A stretch of 64,000 nt of DNA from Flaccisagitta enflata. Lineage: Eukaryota; Chaetognatha; Sagittoidea; Aphragmophora. The stretch is taken from NCBI GenBank assembly GCA_965153355.1, contig OZ231128.1, positions 6,138,001-6,202,000 of the forward strand. The letters are read 5' to 3'. Shown in pieces: positions 1 through 9,876 of this stretch; within the stretch, counting starts at the first letter, position 1, and every line of letters begins with the position of its first letter. A program made the translations under genes and the position numbers. The notes beneath the pieces are model-generated. The model searched no databases. It worked only from the letters and a program-made list of their open reading frames with translations, and was not told the origin of the DNA.

Positions 1-2011
1 TCGCGCGAGTTTTTCGGCGCTCTGGTACTCGAAGACTCGTGCCATTACCTCTTCTTCTCCCTCATATTTTATCACACGGCGCCGGTGACGTTGGCCGTGC
101 TGCCGGTGACGCTGTTCGCGTTGCTCCACGCGACCTCCTTTACGCTGTTGGTAGTCGACGAAGTCGGGCCGCATGTAAGTCGGATGAAGGCACAGCCACG
201 AATGGGTCATGTGACCCTTTAGAAAGAGGACGCTTTTATTACAGGGGTGTATATTCTTGTGTATTCCCCTTCCCTGGTGGGGAGGGGGGGAAATAAAATC
301 AAAGGTTTCAAAAAAAAGGAAATTAAAACTAAAAGAGAAGTAAGAATCAACAGAATTTACGCTTTTGGTAGTACTTAATGATGAGCTTCACCTCTATGAA
401 TCAAAGATTTTTCAACCACCCAGGGAAAGAAATCAAAGGAACAGAGGGGGGGGAAGGAGGAGGAGAGAGAGAGAACTCAAAAGCCGTGCAGCTACGTGCT
501 ACAGTGGGGTTCATGGAATAACAGCCTAAACTGGAGGAAGGTATTTTAGTGTTTTAATTTCATTTGACAGATTTGATATTTGAAATATAAGCTGTGCAAT
601 TGATGCTTGTGTCCCTGAGTTTTTTGGTTGCTACGGAAACCAAAATCATTTTTTTCGAAAAGTCAAAACTGCTAAAATATCAATATTTTCACAAATGTAA
701 TGAGGGAACATTGCTCAGAATTAAATTTACAACAACTTTCCCACAGTATGTTCTGTAAGAATATCGCTCGTTTGGCCGTTGCTAGGGAGCATCATTTAAT
801 GGTTGCTATGTGTGATGCTCCCTAGCAACGGCCAAACGAGCAATATTCTTACAGAACATACTGTGGGAAAGTTGTCGCAAATTTAATTCTAAGCAATGTT
901 CCCTTATTGTATCTGTCAAAATATTGATATTTTGGCAATTATAAATGCTCGAAAAAATGATTTAGGTTTCCATAGCAACCGAAAAACTCAGGGACACAAG
1001 CATCAATTGAACAACTTATGTTTTAAATATCAAGTTTATCAAATGGAATTAAGACACTTAAATACCTTCCTCCGGTTTAGGCTGTTGTTCCATGAACCCC
1101 ACTGTACATACAGTACATTGACCCCAAGCCTGGACGCTTTTATCAAAAATCCCCTACCGGCATCTGCAGGCTTTCGCGCCCATTCGCAATTTGATCGACG
1201 CTATCAAAACGCGTCAAACGCAGATTCTCAGATTCGTCGCCTGCGCGGAAATCTTTCTATTCCCCTCGTCCATCTTCTTGGTGTTAACTGGTAAAGGCGG
1301 ACTAGTGTTGCCTTTCTTTTATTACAGGTAAGAATTGGTTTTGTGTATCGTTTAAAAGTCGTTTGCAACACGACTCTATGAGAGGGCGTGTCCCTACGTA
1401 GGTCTGCTACACAAAATTTGGGATGATGCGAAATCGGCCAAAATGTTTCCGAGCATCACGGCCCCTGCCCAGCCACAGTACAGTACCCGCCCACACGCAT
1501 TCTTTTCCACCCACCCACGTTACTGCCCCTGCCCACCCGCAAGCTAATACTTATTCGCCATGTAACCCGCCTTGTTATATATTCATAAATCATGAAATCC
1601 TTTACTCACTCCACTCCTTCCGTTTGAAAGATAAATGTATCTTCATTCTCTGCTGTTTCCTTAGGTTCCTCACTTTGCGATACGCCTCGAGAAGGAACCC
1701 TTACTGTCGCATTGTCTTTTCCGAATTGAGAGTTTCCATTGGTGAGTAGTGACGAACTTCCCGTATCCTGATACTTCAAATTTAGTAGGTCGGTTGGTAA
1801 GGTTAATCGATTAAGGGCGCATTTTACATCACTGCCAAAGCCAACCTTACGTTACTGTAAGATACATCCACCTAAGGATCTTGTTTCTCATTATCTGCCA
1901 TTGACAGAACATTTATGTCGTCACCCGTCGTGCCCGGCCTTCTTCAGATCCATGGCAGATAAAGGCATCGCGACCATCTCCAGATTTGCTCCCGCCGTAG
2001 CCCAAGCATGA
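1..2011 (+). CDS. TMEM33: TMEM33 (5' end outside window)
   Basis: Four exons are visible: 1-174, 1170-1327, 1665-1741 and 1908-2011 (stop TGA 2009-2011). All splice sites are GT/AG and phases agree (0, 2, 1), giving 170 residues of the C-terminal part. Matches to TMEM33/Krueppel-homologue-2 from memory: LEDSCHYLFFSLIF in the first exon, IRNLIDAIKTRQTQILRFVA in the second, FLTLRYASRRNPYCR across the second junction and TISRFAPAV near the end. The family is an ER and nuclear-envelope multi-pass membrane protein that shapes ER tubules with reticulons. The first visible exon holds two hydrophobic segments, the second one more. The N-terminal part lies upstream of the window. Intron 1 contains a foldback element. 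Confidence 0.93.
502..1104. mobile_element. foldback MITE in TMEM33 intron 1
   Basis: The two halves are near-complete reverse complements. The element starts CAGTGGGGTTCATGGAA and ends TTCCATGAACCCCACTG, flanked by TA on both sides. The centre is an almost perfect hairpin around 770-860. It has no transposase. A diverged relative is at 11294-11872, sharing the subterminal CCTARACTGGAGGA block. TA flanks suggest a Tc1/mariner/pogo-type mobiliser. Confidence 0.85.
1435..1580 (-). repeat. dispersed ~200-bp repeat, diverged copy
   Basis: Contains CCTGCCCACCCGC and a CCGCCTTGTTATAT end, which resemble better-preserved copies at 46212-46430, 43372-43572 and 61328-61518. It lies in TMEM33 intron 2. 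Assignment of this copy is weak. Confidence 0.4.
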
Positions 2012-2194
2012 CCTTGTCTCAACGCTTCTGTCTAGTCAATTGTGTGAGGGAGACCCAGTTTATTTAACCAACTGATATTTCATCTTTACTATAAAAAGTG
2101 TTGCAACTGATCCGTTTTAAGTCCTGGATGTGCCGTTTCAACAAACTGCAAATTTGAAGAAATGAAAATGGTTTCAACATGATGAGAGCAGTCT

Positions 2195-2716
2195 CTAAGA
2201 CTGAAAATGGGATTTACTAGGACTGAAACTGGGATTTGCTAGGACTGAAACTGGGATTTGCTAGGACTGAAACTGGGATTTGCTAGGACTTAAACTGGGA
2301 TTTGCTAGGACTGAAACTGGGATTAACCAGGACTGAAACTGGGTTTACCATTTACCATGACTGATACTGGGTTTTACTAGAATTGAAACGGATTTGTTAG
2401 GGCTGAAACTGGGATTTGTTAGGGCTGAAACTGGGATTTGCTAGGACTGAAACTGGGATTTGCTAGGACTGAAACTGGGATTTGCTAGGACTGAAACTGG
2501 GATTAACCAGGACTGAAACTGGGTTTACCATTTACCATGACTGATACTGGGTTTTACTAGAATTGAAACGGATTTGTTAGGGCTGAAACTGGGATTTGTT
2601 AGGGCTGAAACTGGGATTTGCTAGGACTGAAACTGGGATTTGCTAGGACTGAAACTGGGATTTGCTAGGACTGAAACTGGGATTTGCTAGGACTGAAACT
2701 GGGATTTACTAGGACT
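2195..2716. repeat. 23-bp minisatellite with higher-order unit
   Basis: Tandem repeats of a ~23-bp unit (ctgaaactgggatttgctag plus gga), about 20 copies. A variant block (gattaaccaggactgaaact through gttagggctgaaactgg) occurs at about 2322 and again at about 2502, so there is a superimposed period of about 180 bp. Intergenic between TMEM33 and MRPL45. Confidence 0.9.
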
Positions 2717-3651
2717 GCTCGTAACTCTTGTGGATATCACTGAGCTCGATTTGAACTAACACTTTGATTTGATTATGTCTCACTTGCTATCTTACACGAC
2801 TCAAGAAAGGCAATTTCAATGGCACTTAGCAACAACTTTTCCCTTCTTTTTGATCTCTTTGAAAACCTGAAAATATGAAAATTACTCTTTTATGAGGAAT
2901 TTTGATGGAAATTCATTGTTTTATTGGTATCTTTTATGCAATATGATGCAGAAGCCTTTCCATTTTGGCTTGAGGGAGAGGGTGACCCGGAACCCGGCAC
3001 TTTTAGCTAGAATTTTGCACACGGGATTCGGTTCGTATCAAATTATGTTTTAGTTAGATTCCCACGTTTACTGGTTAGCGCAGTACACATCATTAGCATA
3101 AATTTGCCACTCGCTAATGTGTAAATTATTTTGAGGAGTAAAATTGAAATTTTATGATTTTAAACTTTCCAATTTCACCTTTACTACTGTCAATTTCGCA
3201 TCATCCAAACCTCTTGAACAAAGGGTCCAATTTTCATTTCGATATTGATATTTATGTGTACTCAAGTCGGGAGACGTTCATAATATAGTCGTTCATATTT
3301 ATTTCTATATGACTATGGTGTTCAAAATTACTTAAGTCTCCAAAATTTGCGTTGTCCTCTCTCCATTACCATTCTCTTCAATCTCTCGATTTGTGCCTTT
3401 CAACGTTTCCACATTGTTTCATTTCTGATGATCAATAGTAATAGCAGCCTTTCTCTGTCATTCGAGTGTGCAGGAGCTTATTGGCGAGTATCATCATATT
3501 CCTTTGTATCTCTTTTCAGCCTCTAGAGCTTTCGGGATCATTTTCAACTTACTTGACTGGTTATATGACTCAATACTGGTAGTCTGGTACTAAGGATATT
3601 CATAATGAAATAACTTCTCGCTGCGCAACTTCTCAGTTCGACGCCGAAGTC
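2717..3651. other. intergenic, TMEM33-MRPL45
   Basis: AT-rich sequence with no coding exon that can be supported. The 5' end of MRPL45 transcription must lie in its last part. The stretch 2012-2194 after the TMEM33 stop is also non-coding. Confidence 0.6.
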
Positions 3652-5373
3652 ATGGCGTCTGTCGAGTTGCTCTCCCATCTTCGCCTGGCAAGAAACTGCT
3701 TGTCTTTCGCTTCTCCTCGGGTTTTTGGCGTTTGTGTAGCGTCTCCAAACAACTCTGCTAACGATAACTTCCGGTTTTCGTCCACAAAAAGCGCCGCCGC
3801 CGAGTCATTGATGCTCCACAACGGATTGTTCTCCTCCTCCTCCTCCTCCTCCACTACCGTGAGACATTTTTCCGCGACCCCGGCTAATTTCTTCGAAAAG
3901 GCGGGAAACAAAGGATTGGACGGTCTCAAATTTAAGGCGCAGAGAGACGCCAAAACTGATTTGTACGAGTACAATGGACGGTTTATATTTCCGCTTCCAG
4001 ACTATCAGAAGTAAGTTCATTCCGTGATGAGGACGCTCTTCTTTGCAATGACAGTTTCCTTTGAATATCGTTCTCTCTTTCCCACTTTTTGATACAAACA
4101 TTTCCATCTACTTTTCACAAAGCAAGCCTTAGATTGATTTAATTAGTAAATCGTATCCATCGTTATCTGATCGTGGTCGCTTCCATTCACCCACCCTTTC
4201 CCTGATTTTCCCCTTTCGGACAGCGGCCCCCAGGGGACCGATGACCTATGCATTCACTCAGGAGAAATTTTTCCTTCTCCTTCTCCGTCCGTCCACCCTC
4301 TCCAAAGCTCAAATCCCAGCCTTGAGGCTCGAATCATAGTCCTGAGCTCGGATTCTAACCTCAATGCCCAGATTCTAGCCTCAAGGCCTATATCCCAGCC
4401 TCAAAGTTCAAATCCCAGCCTCGAGGCTCAAAACCCAGCCTCGGGGCTCAAAACCCAGCCTCGGGGCTCAAATCCCGGTCTCAAGGCTCAAATCCCGGTC
4501 TCAAGGCTCAAATCCCAGACTCAAGGCTCAAACTCCAGCCTCAAGGTCAAAATCCTAGCATCTTGGCTCAAATCAGTCTTGAGGTTCAAACAGGTCGCCC
4601 AAAGGCAATATGTGGTCAGCGATACCTGTTGCCCTGCTTTGCATGATTGTGAATTGGAGTGAGCAGTAGCCCCGAAGGGGCAGGGGGACTTTCGTTTGTT
4701 TGTTTGTTCGTTTGTTCGTTTGTTTGTTCATTTGTCCAACCGCCTCCCCAGGCCCTCAGACCTTGAATCGGCCCTCTCAGGCCTGAAATTTGCCCTCTCA
4801 GGCCTTGAATACGCAAAAGCAGATTTAAGGCCTGAGAGGGTAGGTTTCAGACCTGAGAGGTCAGTTTTCAAGTCTGGGAGGGCCTGGGGGGACGTACAAA
4901 CGAACAAGCAAAAGTCCCCCTGTGTTCTACAGGACTTCATCCCCTTCGGGGCCGCTGCCCAAAAACAGCCTTGAGGCTCATATCCCTGCTTCAAGGCTCA
5001 TATCCAAGCCCAGACACTCAAATCCCAGCATTGAGGCTCAAACCCAATCAAGAACCTCAATTCACGAATCATAGGTTACCAGCCCCATCGGGGCCGCTGC
5101 CTCTCTTACATAGGGGCAATGGGTACCGCTGACCATCTAATGCATTTGCGACTATTTTTACAGAGCGCGCGCGATTCGCAAAGCCGACTCCTTTCGAGTG
5201 GGAATACAGAAACTCAAACGTGATGGATTGTTGCCTCCGCGTGAATTTCGCGAAAGACCCATTGATATAACCTCATCTCAAAATGTCCAAGAACCCTACG
5301 TTCCACCCGAAGGCGACGGAGCGAAATCAATGCTCTCCAAAGAAGGTTTCATATCGTATGGTTTTGACGATTG

Positions 5374-5419
<46 letters not shown>

Positions 5420-7676
5420 AAGAAAAAAGAATTCATGTCCCCACGCGACATTTTTTTCTCATCACTGTACTGAAGCTATATAGTGTTACATGCCCTTTCT
5501 TGTCCATGCCCGTGATTATTTAAATCAAGATTATCATCGCCTGAACTGTTTTTCTTTGAAATTGCATTTCCCTTCTCTACATTGCGACCCCCCCCCCCTC
5601 ACACTCACAGGCGCTAAGGCCAAGAAGGATCGCGCTCAAATGTGGACTAAATCCAAGAACTGCTTTCGCAAAATCAACAAGATTGAGAAGGACATTGGTG
5701 GCTTTGACGCATCGTACTTCGCCGAAGAGGCCGTCGATTTATACATCATGGCCCACGAGGCTCTGGTCAACGACGATCGGACGAGACTTCACGAACTCGT
5801 TACTTCCAAGTGTTTTACAGAACTGCGACACGGTCTGCAATACAAGACGCTCAGGTGGGGATACACCCGTCGCTTGGCTTGCGCGCTACCATGCTTCATT
5901 AAACTCGGTATTCGGATGGCTAATGCAATTACAGTTAAACCCCGCTATAACGGATCCAAGAGTAATAAAAATAATAAAAATCCAAGAGTAATAAAAATAA
6001 TAAAAATCTGCTTAAAATAAATTTAAAAACTTTCTTTCATGATTTTTTTCTTAATTTCTATATTGGCAATAATAAAAATCCGCCTATAGTGGATGAAATA
6101 AATAAGCCCCTTTACATCCGCTATTGCGGGGTGTAACTGTAGTCTGAAATGATTCTTTTTTTTTTCAGATGGCGTTTCCATCATAACGTGGAACCTCCGC
6201 GTGCTGTGCACGGATCTCTTTTCAATTTAGGACCGCAGGGAAATCAATTTGCCCAAGTGACCGTACGAATCCACAGCGCTCAGTCAGTCGCTATCTACGA
6301 TAGATTCGGTCGGCTCTCTTACGGCGATCCGGAATTGCAAAGAACCGTACTCGAGTAAGTGATCCTGAATCGCAGGTCAATCTAGTTCATAAATCATAAA
6401 TCACAGACAGGCCACTAATTTAGTGTGTGGTGGCACATAAAGTTTTAGCACCACCCCCTACAGCTCAAACCCATTAATCAATTTTTTCACTTAGAACTGC
6501 TCTGAATACCTTGGGGCGATACGAATGGCGCCACCGTGGCGATTTTTGGGTTTCCACCTTTAACACCCCTAATTTTGTGATTTTTTGGCTTTTGAGGGGT
6601 GGTTCAGGGGTAGGCAAAAAGAAGTCATTTGGAGGGGTTAATAGTGGAAACTCAAAAATCGCCACGGTGGCGCCATTTGTATTGCCCCAAGGTATCCAAA
6701 GTTGTTCCAAGTGAAAAAATTGGTTAATAGGTTTGGGCTGTAGGGGGTGGTGCTAAGAAATGTGCCGCCACACGCTAAATTAGTGGTCCTTCTGTACAGA
6801 CTGAATGAAAATACAACGAGAGCAGTCCAGAAGCGTGACCCAAATCTATAGCAGTACCCCCTACAGCCCATTCAGGAGGTGCTATATGGTCATGTAGGGT
6901 ACCAATCGAAAGCTTATGTTAATACAAGTGGCGCCATTGGAGCGATTCGGAAGATTCAGCTCAGTCCATGAGATACAGCTCTTGAAAGGGTCAAAATTTG
7001 CTGTTTTGAAGAGTGTTGAAAAAAAGCCTGATCTAAGCCCTTTTGCAGCCTGTATCTCCGTAAATAGGAGGAAATTGAGAAATCGCCTCGATGGCGCCAC
7101 TTATATTAACATGAGCACTTGATTGATACCCTATTTGACCTCATATCACTTACTGTATGAGCTGTAGGGGGTACTGCTATAGATTTGGGTAACTTCTCGC
7201 GACTGCTCTCGTTGTATTTTCATGCAGTCTGTAGTTCATATATGTCCCCGTCTCTCATTTTCCTTTGCTCTTTCGTTTTCGCTTTCTTCCGACTGAACCG
7301 CTATCTACTTTCCCAATCACCTACTTATCTTCACTTAGCTTAAGCATGCCTCCTGAAGGCCCAACGCCCCAAACTAGGTTAGCCGTGTTTTCAACCTTTC
7401 TCTTACATTGAATCGTCCCAAAATTTTCGCAGGTTCGTTGTATTCGAGAAACGCGTGAGTGACACTTACGGCGCGTGGAGGATGCACGGCAAAATCGAGC
7501 CGGAATGGTTGGACGCCAAACCGCCCGTCCGTCGCACTTTCAGGGTTCCCGAGCACGAAGAGATTAAAATGAGCGATTTGGAAAAAATGGACTCGAAAGA
7601 TTTAGTCGGTGATGAAGAGGGAGAAGGGGACGAAGGAGGTCAAGGCGGATCGGAAAAGAAAATGGCCTTGGCGTAA
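3652..7676 (+). CDS. MRPL45: mitochondrial ribosomal protein L45
   Basis: Five exons: 3652-4010, 5164-5345, 5611-5854, 6169-6354, 7433-7676; phases 2, 1, 2, 2 agree and give 404 aa. Family features from memory: VPPEGD (exon 2), then the Tim44-like domain with EEAVDLYIMAHEALVNDDR and LRHGLQYKTLRW (exon 3), IYDRFGRLSYG (exon 4) and YGAWRMHGKI (exon 5). It is a large-subunit mitoribosome protein near the exit tunnel that anchors the ribosome to the inner membrane. The N-terminus has Arg/Ser and no early acidic residues, as expected for a matrix-targeting peptide, and a Ser run encoded by (TCC)n. It is longer than human L45 (about 306 aa), mostly through the N-terminus and an acidic Gly-rich tail. 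Intron 2 starts GTTTCA, a weak donor. Introns 1, 3 and 4 carry repeats. Confidence 0.95.
4290..5060. repeat. 22-bp repeats plus foldback in MRPL45 intron 1
   Basis: 4290-4600 and 4968-5060 hold degenerate tandem copies of a ~22-bp unit, tcaaatcccagcctcaaggc. Between them, 4670-4960 is an inverted repeat: agccccgaaggggcaggggg with a TTTG/TTCG run on the left is mirrored by caaacgaacaagcaaaagtc and ccccttcggggccgctg on the right, with palindromic CTGAGAGG/CCTCTCAG units inside. Confidence 0.75.
5371..5420. repeat. (GATT)n microsatellite
   Basis: About eleven perfect copies of gatt just after MRPL45 exon 2. Confidence 0.95.
5932..6139. mobile_element. pogo-like MITE in MRPL45 intron 3
   Basis: Terminal inverted repeats CAGTTAAACCCCGCTATAAC and the degenerate mirror ending GGGGTGTAACTG, flanked by TA. 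CAGT..AACCCCGCTATAACGG is the usual end of pogo/Tigger-type elements. 208 bp, no ORF. Relatives: 15805-15983, 37252-37474 and fragments near 35811 and 44455. Confidence 0.85.
6419..6783. mobile_element. foldback MITE 1 in MRPL45 intron 4
   Basis: Inverted halves: ttagtgtgtggtggcacat on the left against the reverse complement at atgtgccgccacacgctaaa. The inner arms match across cgccaccgtggcgatttttg and caaaaatcgccacggtggcg. No coding sequence. Confidence 0.85.
6797..7231. mobile_element. foldback MITE 2 in MRPL45 intron 4
   Basis: Ends cagactgaatgaaaatacaa and ttgtatttt-catgcagtctg are inverted, and the inner arms (tagcagtaccccctacagc / gctgtagggggtactgctat) also pair. The same family as the element after TBCD at 25141-25542, which shares the aatgaaaatacaa-GAG end. 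Confidence 0.85.
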
Positions 7677-8129
7677 ATGAAGGGCCATTTTTCGCCATGA
7701 GCAATCGAGAGCATGAGAAACAATAAGTTGTGCACGTTGTCTATGAATTTGATGAAACCCCTAAAAAAAGATGGGATTGTTGTCGCGCCTTCCCCCCTCA
7801 CGTATTTATTGCTATGCAATGTTTTCTTCTGTTATTGTTCTCAGACCTTTTTTGAAAGTCCCAAACTCCCCAAAAAGTAACGATAGCTTGTAAGAAGTAG
7901 AGAACTCAAACATCTAATCTTACGACAGAGGGATAACTTCCAATAGAAATTTGTCGAGTGGCGACGGCCCGATATAACTTTAGACCAGGAATTAACGTCG
8001 ATAAAGAAAGTTGTTGACGCCGACGAGCAAGAATCCCGGTTGCAGAGGGCGTCAGTCGTACCGCGTGACAACGTGCCGCGAGACAGCGAATCGCGTTACA
8101 ACGTACCTTGTGACAACGGTACATTGAAA
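7677..8129. other. intergenic, MRPL45-ERH
   Basis: 453 bases with the MRPL45 3' end and ERH promoter/5' leader. An open frame runs into the ERH frame from 8040, but conservation begins only at the 8130 ATG. The stretch 8041-8110 contains repeated cgtgacaacgtgccgcgaga-like units. Confidence 0.6.
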
Positions 8130-8435
8130 ATGGCTCACACGATCCTTTTGGTGCAACCGTCTAAGAAGCCGGAATCTCGCACTTATTCCGATTTCGAGTC
8201 GGTCGCCGAATGCGTCGAGGGAGTCTGCAAGATCTTCGAGGAGCACTTGAAGCGCATCAACCCCAACAGTCCGTCGATCACCTACGACATCGCTCAGCTG
8301 TTCGATTTCATCGACCAACTGGCTGACTTGTCCTGCCTCGTCTTTCAGAAAGCCACCGGCTCCTACGCGCCGTACGACAAAGAATGGATTAAAGAAAAAC
8401 TCTACGCCCAACTCAGGAAACAAGCCGGACAATGA
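8130..8435 (+). CDS. ERH: enhancer of rudimentary homologue
   Basis: Single uninterrupted ORF of 101 aa. It opens with [20 protein letters not shown] and continues with [18 protein letters not shown] and [13 protein letters not shown], all diagnostic of ERH, a small nuclear homodimer that acts in mRNA splicing and RNA decay with partners such as Mmi1 in yeast and DGCR8 or CIZ1 in animals. Human ERH has 104 residues; this one lacks only the last few. The ATG at 8130 matches the family start and is preceded by GAAA. ERH genes usually have introns, so the intronless form is unusual. No poly(A) tail or flanking duplication is visible, and the protein looks intact. Confidence 0.97.
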   Translation: MAHTILLVQPSKKPESRTYSDFESVAECVEGVCKIFEEHLKRINPNSPSITYDIAQLFDFIDQLADLSCLVFQKATGSYAPYDKEWIKEKLYAQLRKQAGQ

Positions 8436-9876
8436 TGAAGACGCGCGAATATCGGCAAGAACTGTGTTTGGGATGACACTCCAATCTCAAATATGTAAGG
8501 AGGTGTTGGGTGTATCGTGATCCAGATTCGTCTCCTCATGGCATAGCTCTTCTAATTAAGGTTACGTTGGATTAGAGTCCAGTAGTGGGTGAGTTTATCA
8601 GAAATCTGAATTAGCTAATTGACACGGTATTACCATTAGTTGGCAAATCTGGAGCGCGATAAGACATGAGAGTGGTTGTTGGCGGTGTGGAGACCCAACT
8701 GTATTTTGATTGAAGATCTTCATTTTCATATTTGTTTAGAAATGGTTTGGATTGTGGCAAAATCCATCTCCATCTCATTTTACACACACACACACATAAT
8801 TGTAGAAATTCGTCGAAAGTTTCTTCGTTATGCCTTGTCATATGATCCTCATCGCTGATGTATTATCATTGCCAACCGTTCTCAACTCATTCCGTCAGTG
8901 GCATCTGTTTATGCGTCATGTTGCGACTTTGGTCTGTATGAACTGTATTACGCAGTTTTGTTCTTCATATTGCGATTTGTTGTTTGGTTCACTTTGACTT
9001 ATGAAGTTAGCTGCTAAAAAGAATTTTTTGTGAGAAAAGCAAATGAGGCTGTACAGTCAGTCCCAATTCCGCATTCATCCATATGCCCATATCTCATCAT
9101 GTTACGAGATAAAGCAACTTGGGTTATTTGGGCATATTTCGATATATCGAAATATGAATTTCGTCTTTCCCTTTTTGCTATGCCACTCAAAACGGAGTAG
9201 CGAAGGTATATCCAAGATCTAAACTTATTTACTTTGTTTTTTTTCGTGCCCAATACTTGAATAATCAGCTGAGATTACAAATTCGGAAGGATTAACAAAA
9301 TACAAGGATATGAGTGAATGGTACAGCATTTATAAATGTATTTCTACTAAGATATAAGTGGCAAAATGTTCGGAGAAAGTTAACGTTACAAACTGCCATG
9401 GAATTCATTCAGAATTTACCAAAGCCACAATCGAGTAAATCTAACTTTTGTGAGTCGTATTTCGATAAACCGTAATATGCCCACATGGAGAAAGATTTGG
9501 TTTTCCGAAATATGTTGAGATACGAGCATATGGATGAATACGGAATTGAGACTGACTGTGTATTTGTCAAAGGTTGCTCAAACAGTTCAGTTTAGAGTCT
9601 CCCTTTTTGAACCTCATTGCCTAGGTTTTCGTTTTGGTTTTCTCTATCCCCCCCCCCGAAAAAAAAACGGTTCTGGTTATACTTTGTTTATAGAGCGAGC
9701 AAACAGTTTTTCATGCGTTTAACGATTATTATCGTTTTGAGTATCCTGAAGTGACATTTTTGAGAGGATGGTCTATTGTTCTTTCCTATTTGTTTCGAGT
9801 GTCAATCGAAATTAAAACGTTTTGATTTAAGTGTTTCCTCTTTTTCCAAAATTCCTGAAAAGTATATGGTTTCAAA
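8436..9876. other. intergenic, ERH to unknown gene
   Basis: No supported coding exon. It contains a short (CA)n run near 8785 and one foldback element at 9054-9560 (listed separately). Confidence 0.55.
9054..9560. mobile_element. foldback MITE
   Basis: Inverted ends cagtcagtcccaattccgca and cggaattgagactgactg. Further inside, catccatatgcccatatct pairs with gagcatatggatg. TA precedes the left end. No transposase. Confidence 0.75.
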
